Translations under genes and position numbers: made by a program
The notes under the pieces: generated by a model
Seen by the model: only the letters and a program-made list of their open reading frames with translations
Database searches by the model: none
What the model was told of the DNA's origin: nothing
In this document: piece by piece, positions 25,951-33,762 of the stretch
Layout: each line of letters starts with the position of its first letter
Numbering within the stretch: the stretch's first letter is position 1
Assembly (NCBI GenBank): GCA_002387845.1
Contig: DGLB01000048.1
Span: forward strand, 1 to 64,000
Origin: Stenotrophomonas maltophilia
GTDB taxonomy: Bacteria > Pseudomonadota > Gammaproteobacteria > Xanthomonadales > Xanthomonadaceae
DNA length: 64,000 nucleotides
Reading direction: 5' to 3'

Positions 25951-26871
25951 ATGAACGCAATGACGCAGTCCAGTGCACCGCCCGTTCCCCCCCGTGATAC
26001 ATGGCAGCCGATCGCATTGGGCGAGCACGGCGTGCTGAAGCCAGGCAGGCTGCGCTGGTTGCGCGCCTGTGCCTGGGCCGTGCCCCTGTTCTTCCTGGTT
26101 GCCATCCCGGCGGGCGCGATCACCCAGTTCCTTGGTGGATTCTGGCCAAAGTCCAACGAACCGATGCAGTTCTTCGCCGGCCTGCTCGGTGCCCTGGCGT
26201 CGCTCGGCATCTATGCACTGGCCGTGCGGCTGGCCGAGAAGCGCAATCCGTCGGAGATTGCGTTGCGCCCCATGCTTCCACAGCTCTGCATCGGCCTGCT
26301 GACCGGCATGGCGATGTTTGCTGCGGTCATGGGCATCATGGGCGCATTCGGGTTCTACGACATCCACGCCATGGGCCCGGCACCGGCATGGATCCCACTG
26401 CGCAAGGCGTTTCAAGCCGGGGTGGTGGAAGAGCTGATGATGCGCGCGGTGTTGCTGCGACTGCTGTGGCGGGCCTTCGGCCCCTGGGCCGCATTCGCCG
26501 TGTCGTCCGCGGTGTTCGGCCTCAGCCATCTGGGCAACCCAAATGCGACCGTGTTTGCCGCCCTCTGCATTGCACTGGAAGCCGGCGTGATGTTGGGCGC
26601 GTTCTACGCACTGACAGGGCGCATCTGGGTCTCGATCGGTGCGCATATGGCCTGGAACTTCACCCAGGGCTACCTGTTCGGCACGGCCGTTTCGGGCACG
26701 GCACTGGGACCCGCCATCGCACAGAGCACGCCCAATGCCGCGCTACCGGAATGGCTTACCGGCGGTGCGTTTGGTCCTGAAGCGTCGCTTCCCGGGGTGT
26801 TGGTCTGCCTTGCCGTGGGTCTTGCGGTGGTCTGGCTGGCATGGCGTCGGGGTCAGTTCGCCCGACAGTGA
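25951..26871 (+). CDS. CPBP-family intramembrane metalloprotease
   Basis: 306 residues from the ATG of MNAMTQSSAPPVPPRDTWQPIA. It has about eight hydrophobic segments and the glutamic-type protease motifs EExxxR (VVEELMMRAVLLR), FxxxH (FGLSHLGNPN) and HxxxN (HMAWNFTQG). Members include CAAX prenyl proteases and bacteriocin-immunity or peptide-maturation proteins. No prenylation or peptide partner is visible nearby. It follows a MarR regulator gene, with 25 bp between them. Confidence 0.88.
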   Translation: MNAMTQSSAPPVPPRDTWQPIALGEHGVLKPGRLRWLRACAWAVPLFFLVAIPAGAITQFLGGFWPKSNEPMQFFAGLLGALASLGIYALAVRLAEKRNPSEIALRPMLPQLCIGLLTGMAMFAAVMGIMGAFGFYDIHAMGPAPAWIPLRKAFQAGVVEELMMRAVLLRLLWRAFGPWAAFAVSSAVFGLSHLGNPNATVFAALCIALEAGVMLGAFYALTGRIWVSIGAHMAWNFTQGYLFGTAVSGTALGPAIAQSTPNAALPEWLTGGAFGPEASLPGVLVCLAVGLAVVWLAWRRGQFARQ

Positions 26872-26939
26872 CGGGTATCGGTTACCTGATACGCGGCCCA
26901 ATCCGCACCCTTCTCGAACTTGCCGCCTAGCGCTGTCAG

Positions 26940-27845
26940 CTAGGCCTGCCAGTGGCGGTGCTGTTGCCAGGCGTCTGTAGCTCCAAAGCTTCTCACCCGA
27001 AACTCGCTTGTTAGACCGGATGTGAGATGCGAGTTCACACGCTCAAGCCAGCCGCTGATGTCAGCGGTCGTCCCGTCCAGCAGCCTACGAAGCAGCAGAA
27101 GTAGGAAGAACGAGCGATTTGCGGGGAACGGTGCTTCACGTTCAGACCATCCCGCCGCCCGCGGCCGTACCGCTGAAACACCAAGCTCCTTGTTCCATAG
27201 CCGACCGTGGTGGGCGACGACGTTTCTGGCCACGCTGGTTACATGCAACCAGTTCGCAAAGACCGGCGCTGCCATCTCTAGCTCCCCGGCAACGACTTTC
27301 TGTTCCTTCGCGTGCAGTGCTTTGTAGAGGCGAGAAAGCGATCCCAACGACATGACCTCAGTCGCCATCCAGATGGGAACATTTGGAAAGGCTGGCAGCG
27401 TGTACTTGTCCTTGTAGTGGCGAATGAACGTCTCTCTGGACCTGGCTACTTCCTTCAGGACGCCCTCGAGCCACTCCGTATGGTCCGCTCCGGTGAATGC
27501 CAGATTTCGGGCATCCAAATGGCCGAAGGGACCATAGGCATGTGCAAAGTGATAGGTCAGCCGGGTTCGCGTGGCGACCTCAATGTGACCGATCGCCGCC
27601 ATCACAAGGTCTCGTAGTCCTCTGTCGAACTCGTAAAGGCTAACCGCCTCCTCAAAGGTCGCATCCTCACGAAAGTTGTCACTACCACTCACACGCTGAG
27701 TGTAGAGGTAGCCCATCAGGCGGTAGTAGCCAACTCGTTGCAAGTAGCGCTCAGCGTTGGCGGTGTCGCCAATCGCAAGTCCACGCCGCTTGAATTGCTC
27801 TAGCTGCGCGTGAATCGAGAGCGGAGGCTTGAGGTACTGAGTCAT
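26940..27845 (-). CDS. Abi_2 (AbiD/AbiF-type) abortive-infection protein
   Basis: 301 residues from the ATG of MTQYLKPPLSIHAQLEQFKRRGLAIGD. Family marks are YLQRVGYYRLMGYLYTQR at residues 35-51, YEFDRGLRDLVMAAIGHIEVATRTRLTYHF, and a HEPN-type R-x4-H signature SVARNVVAHHGRLWN with Arg207 and His212. HEPN proteins of this kind are RNases or RNA-binding toxins activated by phage. The coding sequence has lower GC than its neighbours, suggesting recent transfer. A short RNA gene with its own promoter and terminator lies directly upstream. A longer N-terminus from 27953 would run through that RNA gene and was rejected. Confidence 0.85.
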   Translation of the reverse strand: MTQYLKPPLSIHAQLEQFKRRGLAIGDTANAERYLQRVGYYRLMGYLYTQRVSGSDNFREDATFEEAVSLYEFDRGLRDLVMAAIGHIEVATRTRLTYHFAHAYGPFGHLDARNLAFTGADHTEWLEGVLKEVARSRETFIRHYKDKYTLPAFPNVPIWMATEVMSLGSLSRLYKALHAKEQKVVAGELEMAAPVFANWLHVTSVARNVVAHHGRLWNKELGVSAVRPRAAGWSEREAPFPANRSFFLLLLLRRLLDGTTADISGWLERVNSHLTSGLTSEFRVRSFGATDAWQQHRHWQA

Positions 27846-27865
27846 CCTGACACCCAAATACGGGC

Positions 27866-27928
27866 AAAAAAAAACCCGCCAATTTGAGCATGTCGCGACG
27901 GGCGCGTCAGAGGCGTGGCGGGTGTGTT
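27866..27928 (-). ncRNA. Small structured RNA upstream of the Abi_2 gene (abiF-motif-like)
   Basis: On the minus strand, about 63 nt run from a predicted start near 27928 to a run of nine T at 27874-27866. CCCGCC (27922-27917) pairs with GGCGGG (27880-27875) just before the T-run, giving a terminator-like long-range stem. Inside it GACG-CGCC-CGTC forms a hairpin. A conserved RNA called the abiF motif has been reported upstream of such abi genes, and I believe this is a member; the match has not been computed. The Abi_2 start codon lies about 20 nt beyond the T-run. Confidence 0.6.
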
Positions 27929-27934
27929 GGGCGT

Positions 27935-27963
27935 AGTGTAGCGACTCTGTCATTTACCCGCAA
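27935..27963 (-). promoter_or_regulatory. Sigma-70 promoter of the Abi_2-associated RNA
   Basis: TTGCGG and TACACT are separated by exactly 17 bp on the minus strand, with a predicted start about 7 bp downstream, just before the CCCGCC stem. This is one of the best promoter matches in the window. Confidence 0.6.
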
Positions 27964-28155
27964 GTAATCACTTCCAGTTGCCGGCCATCGTAAGCCATTG
28001 TTCATCAAGACTTTTATCAACCATACACTATCATCCCGCGCCAGGTTCGGCGCGAGTTTAGCGAGGTGAATGGATAACCGACGCTTCCAGACCGCTCCCA
28101 ACGCGGGGACGACGTTTTTCGCCTGACCATCCTTCTCGCCACCCCGTTAACACTG

Positions 28156-30903
28156 CTACTGGAAGTCCAGCGAGAGCTCGACAAACATTGAACGGCCGAA
28201 GGCGTTATATACCCCCTGGTCGTAATACGGCCAGTTGCCGTTGGTGTAGTCCACCGGCGGGCGCTCGTTGGTCACGTTGTTGGCGGTCAGCAGCACGCTC
28301 GCCATCTTGTTGATGCGGTAGTTGACCGTCGCGTTCCAGGTCGTCCAGGGCCCGATGTTGCGTTCCTCGCCCACGGAATTCCAGGTCCGGGCGTTGCGCA
28401 CCCCGTAAACGTTGGTGCTGAAGGCCCCGATGTTCCAGTTCACGCCGAGGGTGGCCCGGTAGTGGAGTTCATTGGAGTTGGCGCAGCACAGCTGGTCGTA
28501 CACCGGGTCGCCTTCCTGCTGCTGCAGTTCATGCTTGAGCGGGCGGTAGTAGCCGGCGTTCACCCCGAACTCGCCCGCGCGCCCGGCACTCCAGCGATAG
28601 TCGCCCGACGCCTGGATGCCGGTCTGGCGCTGCTTGGCCAGGTTGATCGGGTAGGAGAACACTTTGGACACGCCGTTGGGATTGAGCGGATCGGTGGCGG
28701 GCAGGCGCTGCACCTGGGCCAGGACCTGCTGGCAGGTCGGAGAGTTGATGTCGAAATCGACATCACCGTTCTCGGACCGCCCCAGCCGGCAGTTGGCCTC
28801 GGTGGTGAGGATGCTGTCAGTGCCGAGGATGGACACCTCGTTCTCGATCTTCACCGAGTTGTAGTCCACGGAGAGATTCAAGGCGTTGTCCAGCGCCGAC
28901 CAGACGAAGCCATAAGTGAAGGTTTCGGCCGTGATGTCCTTCAGGTTGCGGTTGCCGGTGCTGGAAGACAGCACCGACAGCGAAGACTGCGGGCAATCGT
29001 CGAAGTTCTCCGAGGTATAGCCGGCCTGCCGGCACAGGAAGGTGTCGGTGTTGGTGGTATAGCCACTGCTCTCGCGCGAGTACAGGTAGAACATATCGGG
29101 CGAGCGGAACGCGGTGGCATAGCTGCCACGCAGCAGCAGCGACTCCACCGGGCGGTACTCCAGGCCCAGCTTCCAGGTGGCCTTGCCGTTTCCGCCACCG
29201 CCCTGCAGCGAGTACTTGTCATAGCGCCCGGAGAGGTTGGCGCTGAACGTGTCGAAGATCGGTACCTGCAGTTCGGCCCCCACTGCGTACAGGTCGCGCT
29301 GGCCCTCGGCCGAGGTACCTGCGGTCTGGCCGCGGAACAGCACGCCGGCATTCGGATCGGCCGACTGGTTGAAGAACTTCTCACGGGTGCCCTGCAGGAT
29401 CATCGCAAAGCCGACATCGCCCGCGGGCAGGCCGAACAGCGACGTGTTGGTCACCAGCGCGGTGACGTTGGTCCGTGAGGCCTTCGAGGCCGCACGGTTG
29501 GTACCGCTGAACTGGTCATACTGCTGCCGGGTCAGCGGCTGGTACAACACGTCCAGATTGGGCGCGTAGGCGTCGTAGCCATTGACCTTGCCCAGCTGCG
29601 GTCCCAGGTAGTAGTCATCAATACCGCCTGCAGCCAGGAAGTCGGTGGATTTGCGGGTAACGTCGGTGCTGGACCGGTTCACATACACGTCGTAGTCGAA
29701 GCCGGTGTCGCCCAGCCCGCCACGTGCGCCGGCCGTGATGTTCAGCGAGCGCGTGTAGACCCGCTGGTCCTTCGCGTCCATGCCCACTTCTTCGGGCGCG
29801 TAGATGCGCTGCCACTGTTCGTAGTTACCGCTGGTCTGGTTGTAGAAGGTCTTGTTCCAGAACGGGCTGCCACCGGAATACGTGGGGCGGCCAAAGCTGA
29901 AGAGAATGTCCGAGTACAGCTCGGTGGAGTCGCTGAGGTGGTAGCGCAGGAAGGTGGTGGCGTTCACGTCCTCGCTTCTGTTGTAGAGCGTGGCCGTTCC
30001 GACATTGTCAGGGCTGCCGCAGTAGTAACCGGTGCCCGCCGCGTTGCGATGCGCGTAGGTGGTGCTGCCTCCGAACAGGTAGGACAGCGGCGCGCAGGTG
30101 CTTTGACCCGGATCGATGTAGCCGTTGGGGGACATCTGCATGCGCAGGAAGGTGCGCGAGGGATCCTGCGCGCCGGTCGGGCTGTCGTTGACGCTGTCGA
30201 TGTAGCTGCGGTCGGACGCGAAGATCGGCTTCTGCTTGGTGTACTCCAGCCCGTAGCTGACGTCCAGGTTGCCGAAGGAATGGCCGCTGCTGAAGATGAA
30301 ACGCTGGCTGGAACCGCCGCCATCGCTGTAGCCGCCGACGCGGTAGCGGAAGTGTGTGCCCTCCACCTTGTCCTTCAGCACGATGTTGATGACGCCCGCC
30401 ACCGCCGACGAGCCATACACCGACGATTGCCCACCGGTGAGAACGTCGATGCGCTCGACCATGCCCAGCGGAATGTTGGCGATGTCCACGATGCTGGTAT
30501 TGCCGTTGTAGGCCAGCGGATAACTGTTGAGCGGACGCCCGTTGAGCAGGGTCAGCGTGTAGCTCGGGTCCAGCCCGAACAGACTGACTGTCTTGGCACC
30601 CGGGGTGTAGAAGCCCGTGCCCTGCGAATCCTGCACCGAGCCATTCGACATGGGCAACGAGCGCAGTGCATCGAACACCGTGGTGAAGCCCTGTGATTCG
30701 ATTTCCTCGGCGGTGATGGTGGTCACCGGCGAAGGTCCCTCGATCTGTGCGCGGGGAATCAGCGAACCGGTAACGTTCACGGTATCGAGCTGACGTGTGG
30801 TTGGCGCGCCCCCCTCACCTTCGGGCGGGGCGGTCTGTGCGTGAGCAACGACGGGATGGAGCAGTACGGACGACACCAGCAACGACAGCAACGTGCGCTT
30901 CAT
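28156..30903 (-). CDS. TonB-dependent outer-membrane receptor
   Basis: 915 residues from the ATG of MKRTLLSLLVSSVLLHPVVAHAQ (signal peptide). The TonB-box region is RQLDTVNVTGSLIPRAQIEGPSPVTTITAEEIESQGFTTVFDALRSLP, and the plug follows with LNGRPLNSYP and VERIDVLTGGQSSVYGSSAVAGVINIVLK. A large beta barrel ends in the expected aromatic FVELSLDFQ. It resembles the oligosaccharide-type receptors of xanthomonads (GSxI-type start, PlugxBarrel layout). No substrate is evident from the neighbours. The 236-bp upstream region holds a 12-bp palindrome that may be its operator. Confidence 0.92.
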   Translation of the reverse strand: MKRTLLSLLVSSVLLHPVVAHAQTAPPEGEGGAPTTRQLDTVNVTGSLIPRAQIEGPSPVTTITAEEIESQGFTTVFDALRSLPMSNGSVQDSQGTGFYTPGAKTVSLFGLDPSYTLTLLNGRPLNSYPLAYNGNTSIVDIANIPLGMVERIDVLTGGQSSVYGSSAVAGVINIVLKDKVEGTHFRYRVGGYSDGGGSSQRFIFSSGHSFGNLDVSYGLEYTKQKPIFASDRSYIDSVNDSPTGAQDPSRTFLRMQMSPNGYIDPGQSTCAPLSYLFGGSTTYAHRNAAGTGYYCGSPDNVGTATLYNRSEDVNATTFLRYHLSDSTELYSDILFSFGRPTYSGGSPFWNKTFYNQTSGNYEQWQRIYAPEEVGMDAKDQRVYTRSLNITAGARGGLGDTGFDYDVYVNRSSTDVTRKSTDFLAAGGIDDYYLGPQLGKVNGYDAYAPNLDVLYQPLTRQQYDQFSGTNRAASKASRTNVTALVTNTSLFGLPAGDVGFAMILQGTREKFFNQSADPNAGVLFRGQTAGTSAEGQRDLYAVGAELQVPIFDTFSANLSGRYDKYSLQGGGGNGKATWKLGLEYRPVESLLLRGSYATAFRSPDMFYLYSRESSGYTTNTDTFLCRQAGYTSENFDDCPQSSLSVLSSSTGNRNLKDITAETFTYGFVWSALDNALNLSVDYNSVKIENEVSILGTDSILTTEANCRLGRSENGDVDFDINSPTCQQVLAQVQRLPATDPLNPNGVSKVFSYPINLAKQRQTGIQASGDYRWSAGRAGEFGVNAGYYRPLKHELQQQEGDPVYDQLCCANSNELHYRATLGVNWNIGAFSTNVYGVRNARTWNSVGEERNIGPWTTWNATVNYRINKMASVLLTANNVTNERPPVDYTNGNWPYYDQGVYNAFGRSMFVELSLDFQ

Positions 30904-30998
30904 CTTGCAGATCTCCAGTACAAGGTCTCCCGGCGCTGCGAAGCGCAGGAGGATGGGGTATGTGGGGGGTTCCGTAGGGCGTGGGGGTGCTGATTTTC

Positions 30999-31061
30999 TA
31001 GATCGATCTAAATTGATTGTCAATAATTTGAAATGAAACCAATTCCAGGCGCTTAGATCGA
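30999..31061. promoter_or_regulatory. Candidate operator upstream of the TonB receptor
   Basis: TAGATCGATCTA is a perfect 12-bp palindrome at 30999-31010, and the half-site TAGATCGA recurs at 31054-31061. The flank is unusually AT-rich. It lies between the divergent receptor and BSP-like genes. No regulator is identifiable. Confidence 0.4.
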
Positions 31062-31139
31062 ACGAAATGGCACTTGCGGGCAGCCTCGACCCTGTTGCAG
31101 GATCAGCGCGGTTGCCCCTCTCGTTCTGGAGTGCCGCGT

Positions 31140-31847
31140 ATGCGTCTGCGTCGTTGCCTGATCGTCTCTGTCGTTGCTGCAGCCCTTGCCTTCCCCTCCG
31201 CGCACGCGGCGGATATCCAACAGACACGCGACGGCGTGACCCTGACCTACCAGGACAAGAGCGGCTCAACGGTGGCGGAAGTGCGCGACCGCATCATCAG
31301 CACCTTCTTCGCCACCTACCCGCGCCAGCGCAGCGACTTCCATCCGTCGGCACCGAACAGCGTTCGCATCGTGATGGACCCGTCCTATGACGGGGTGGCC
31401 TACGTGGGTGAGAAGGAGAAGTCGGCCACCATCACCATCAATCCAGCGTGGCTGCAGAAGCACCCCCACGACACCGACCTGGTTACCCATGAAGGCATGC
31501 ATATCGTGCAGGGCTATCCGGGCTACGCCAGCGAGAAGGCCCCTTCGTGGCTGGTGGAGGGCATCGCCGACTATGCGCGCGATCAGTACGGTGTCGACAA
31601 TGCATCCGGCGGCTGGGCGCTGCCCACGCAGGTCAAGCCGGAGCACAAGGCCGACACCGGCTACCGGGTGACCGGTGCGTTCCTGAAGTGGGGCGAGGCC
31701 GAGCATCCAGGACTGGTGAAGGCGGTGGATGCGGCCTTGCGCAAGGGCAGCTACACGCCGGCATTGTGGAAGGCGCAGACCGGGAAAGACCTGCCGGCGC
31801 TGTGGGAAGCGTACGTTGGCCGGCAGGGCGGTGGCGTGCGGGGGTGA
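31140..31847 (+). CDS. Secreted basic-secretory-protein-like metallopeptidase
   Basis: 235 residues from the ATG of MRLRRCLIVSVVAAALAFPSAHAAD, a signal peptide. The core is SVRIVMDPSYDGVAYVGEKEKSATITINPAWLQKHP, then DTDLVTHEGMHIVQGYPG with the HExxH zinc-binding motif. APSWLVEGIADYARDQYG, a Glu-containing helix placed as third zinc ligand, follows. This is the plant-type basic secretory protein family. In plants they are linked to defence; in bacteria the target is unknown. Confidence 0.85.
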   Translation: MRLRRCLIVSVVAAALAFPSAHAADIQQTRDGVTLTYQDKSGSTVAEVRDRIISTFFATYPRQRSDFHPSAPNSVRIVMDPSYDGVAYVGEKEKSATITINPAWLQKHPHDTDLVTHEGMHIVQGYPGYASEKAPSWLVEGIADYARDQYGVDNASGGWALPTQVKPEHKADTGYRVTGAFLKWGEAEHPGLVKAVDAALRKGSYTPALWKAQTGKDLPALWEAYVGRQGGGVRG

Positions 31848-31865
31848 TCGCACTCGCCGGGTGGC

Positions 31866-32798
31866 TCAACGCCCGACGTTGTGGTCCAGGAACTCGAGCA
31901 TGCGCGCCGCGATTTCGCCGCCATGGGTCTCGATGGCGAAGTGGCCCGTGTCGAGGAAGCGCACTTCGGCCTTCGGGTTGTCGCGCGTGTAGGCCTCGGC
32001 ACCGGCCGGGATGAAGAACGGGTCGTTCTTGCCCCAGATTGCCAGCGTCGGCGGTTGGTATTGGCGGAAGAACGCATGCAGCTCCGGGTACTGCTTCACG
32101 TTGCTGCCGTAGTCCAGCAACAGGTCCATCTGCGGTTCCACGCCGATGCGCGCGATCGCGGCGGAGGCCAACTGGTAGCTTTCCGGCGCGATCAGTGACG
32201 TGTCGCGGACGCCTTCGGTGTACTGCCACTTGATCATGTCCGGTGTGTTGAAGCGGCGCAGCGCTTCACGGTTCTCGGCCGTCGGCGCATCCCACGCCTT
32301 GCGCATGTCGGCCCAGCCCGCGCTCAGGCCTTCTTCGTAGGCATTGCCGTTCTGGCTGACGATGGCAGTGATCTTGGTCGGATTCGCCACAGCCAGGCGC
32401 CAGCCAACCGGCGCGCCGTAATCGAACACGTAGAGCGCATAGCGATCCATGCCCTTCTCGACGGTGAGGGCATCAATGACCGATGCCACGTTATCGAACG
32501 TGTAGTCGAATGCGACGTCCGACTTCACCGTGGTCTGCCCGAAGCCGGGCAGGTCGGGCGCGATCACGCGGTAGCGCTGCGCCAGCACCGGGATCAGGTC
32601 GCGGAACATGTGCGACGAGGCACCAAAGCCGTGGAGCAGGAGCACGGCCGGGGCGTCCGCGGGGCCCGCTTCGCGATAGAAGACACTGACGCCCTGGATG
32701 TCGGCGGTGCGGTAGTGGACCTGGGCAGGCTCGGCCGCCGCCGCGGGTAGCGCGCCGCCCAGTGTGGCGGCGGCAAGCAGAAGGCTTTTGACGTTCAT
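31866..32798 (-). CDS. Exported alpha/beta hydrolase (epoxide hydrolase/dehalogenase-like)
   Basis: 310 residues with a signal peptide (MNVKSLLLAAATLGGALPAAAAE). The oxyanion region is VLLLHGFGASSHMFRDLIPVLA. The nucleophile elbow is YALYVFDYGAPVGWRLA, with Asp in place of Ser, as in epoxide hydrolases and haloalkane dehalogenases. The catalytic His is in RFLDTGHFAIETHG. It diverges from a CGNR-type regulator across a 123-bp region with paired operators and is the likely regulated target. Confidence 0.85.
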   Translation of the reverse strand: MNVKSLLLAAATLGGALPAAAAEPAQVHYRTADIQGVSVFYREAGPADAPAVLLLHGFGASSHMFRDLIPVLAQRYRVIAPDLPGFGQTTVKSDVAFDYTFDNVASVIDALTVEKGMDRYALYVFDYGAPVGWRLAVANPTKITAIVSQNGNAYEEGLSAGWADMRKAWDAPTAENREALRRFNTPDMIKWQYTEGVRDTSLIAPESYQLASAAIARIGVEPQMDLLLDYGSNVKQYPELHAFFRQYQPPTLAIWGKNDPFFIPAGAEAYTRDNPKAEVRFLDTGHFAIETHGGEIAARMLEFLDHNVGR

Positions 32799-32830
32799 GA
32801 CGGGTCTCGCTAAGGGTTGGGATGAATGAA

Positions 32831-32917
32831 GTAACCCTTCATATTGACTTTCACGGGTTACTTTGGCGCAGTCTGCGCCGGACGTGGTAACCTGTCAACA
32901 ATTCTTTTAGAGGTTAC
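32831..32917. promoter_or_regulatory. Two identically built GTAACC/GGTTAC operator pairs
   Basis: GTAACC at 32831 and GGTTAC at 32856 form an inverted pair, extended to a perfect 9-bp arm (AAGTAACCC/GGGTTACTT). A second pair, GTAACC at 32887 and GGTTAC at 32912, repeats the geometry. Within each pair the starts are 25 bp apart, and the pairs are 56 bp apart. The last half-site overlaps the CGNR gene's ribosome-binding site. Confidence 0.6.
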
Positions 32918-32921
32918 TGCC

Positions 32922-33515
32922 GTGAGCATGGTCAAGTCCCAAGAGGGTGCCGGCAGCACTGATGCCCCCCAGGTGGGCGACCACCTGGCGCTGGACCTGC
33001 TGAACACCGAGGCCCGCAACCAAGGTCATGCGGTGGACTTCTGGACGTCGAGCGAGTCGGTGTACCGGTGGCTGGTACGTCAAGGCGTTGCAGCCTCAGA
33101 GGCGCGCGGAGAGATGCCGGCGGACCTCCTGGCCCGCGGCCGTGCGCTGAGGGCAGCCGTTCGCGAAGCGATCGCCGCGCGCAAGGCCGGTGGTCCGGTT
33201 GCCGTCGATGTCCTCAACGACTACCTGCAGGCCTACCAGACGTCGCCGCGTCTGCAGCGCGACGATGCGGGCGCGATGGCGCTGGTTCGTGTGCCACGCG
33301 GCGATGCGATGGCATCGTTGCTCGGTCCGGTGGCTGAAGCCGCGGCCGAGCTGCTCGCCGAAGGCGACTTCGCGCTGGTCCGGCAATGCGAGCACCCCGA
33401 CTGCATTCTGTGGTTCTACGATCGCACCAAATCCCACAAGCGGCGCTGGTGCAGCATGGCGCAGTGCGGAAACCGCCAGAAGGCGGCCAAGTTTCGGCAG
33501 CGCGCCAACGCTTGA
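32922..33515 (+). CDS. CGNR zinc-finger (ABATE-domain) regulator
   Basis: 197 residues from a GTG (MSMVKSQEGAGST...) with AGAGG eight bases upstream; an ATG two codons later is the alternative. The N-terminal ABATE-like domain begins DHLALDLLNTEARNQGHAVDFW. The C-terminal zinc finger is CEHPDCILWFYDRTKSHKRRWCSMAQCGNRQKAAKFRQR, with four Cys and the CGNR signature. These are stress-linked transcription regulators. The paired operators upstream suggest autoregulation together with the divergent hydrolase. Confidence 0.88.
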   Translation: MSMVKSQEGAGSTDAPQVGDHLALDLLNTEARNQGHAVDFWTSSESVYRWLVRQGVAASEARGEMPADLLARGRALRAAVREAIAARKAGGPVAVDVLNDYLQAYQTSPRLQRDDAGAMALVRVPRGDAMASLLGPVAEAAAELLAEGDFALVRQCEHPDCILWFYDRTKSHKRRWCSMAQCGNRQKAAKFRQRANA

Positions 33516-33547
33516 TCTGCGCGCAAACGCATTCGCGCGCACGCCTC

Positions 33548-33576
33548 TTGCACGTCATCGCGGCCTGCGCTGATAT
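33548..33576 (+). promoter_or_regulatory. Sigma-70 promoter before the putative RNA/comM leader
   Basis: TTGCAC-N17-TGATAT, an excellent match with the ideal spacer, predicts a start near 33583, about 180 bp upstream of the comM ATG. Confidence 0.55.
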
Positions 33577-33582
33577 CTTCCT

Positions 33583-33757
33583 TTTTCCCGTGCCCGCGTA
33601 GGGACGCGCCATGCCTGTCGGCGCTGTGGGCGACCTACACGACCCTGCAGTTGAGCGTCTGCAAAGCAGAAATCCCTGACGTGGATTATCTGCCCGGGCT
33701 GATAGGCATGGGCGTGCCGCGCTCCCAGACTTCCGGGTTCCAACCACAACCCGGACC
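33583..33757 (+). ncRNA. Probable structured RNA or structured leader upstream of comM
   Basis: The non-coding stretch after the promoter can fold as one closed multibranch structure. 33604-33619 pairs with 33701-33715 over about 15 bp with one bulge (ACGC and CCATGCCT against AGGCATGG and GCGT). Inside lie hairpins TGTGGG-CGA-CCTACA, TCTGC-AAA-GCAGA and ATCC...GGAT. An 8-bp hairpin TCCGGGTT/AACCCGGA follows at 33732-33755, seven bases before the comM ATG. I cannot match it to 6S, SRP, RNase P or a known riboswitch. A free RNA and a comM mRNA leader are both possible. Confidence 0.4.
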
Positions 33758-33762
33758 CTCGC

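Noticed and set aside
33583..33757. 6S RNA, SRP RNA or a known riboswitch before comM
   Set aside because: Size and promoter suggested 6S, but the fold has three internal hairpins, the 3' closing strand would overlap comM, and the SRP GGAAG-type loop and riboswitch cores are absent. Kept only as an unassigned structured RNA.
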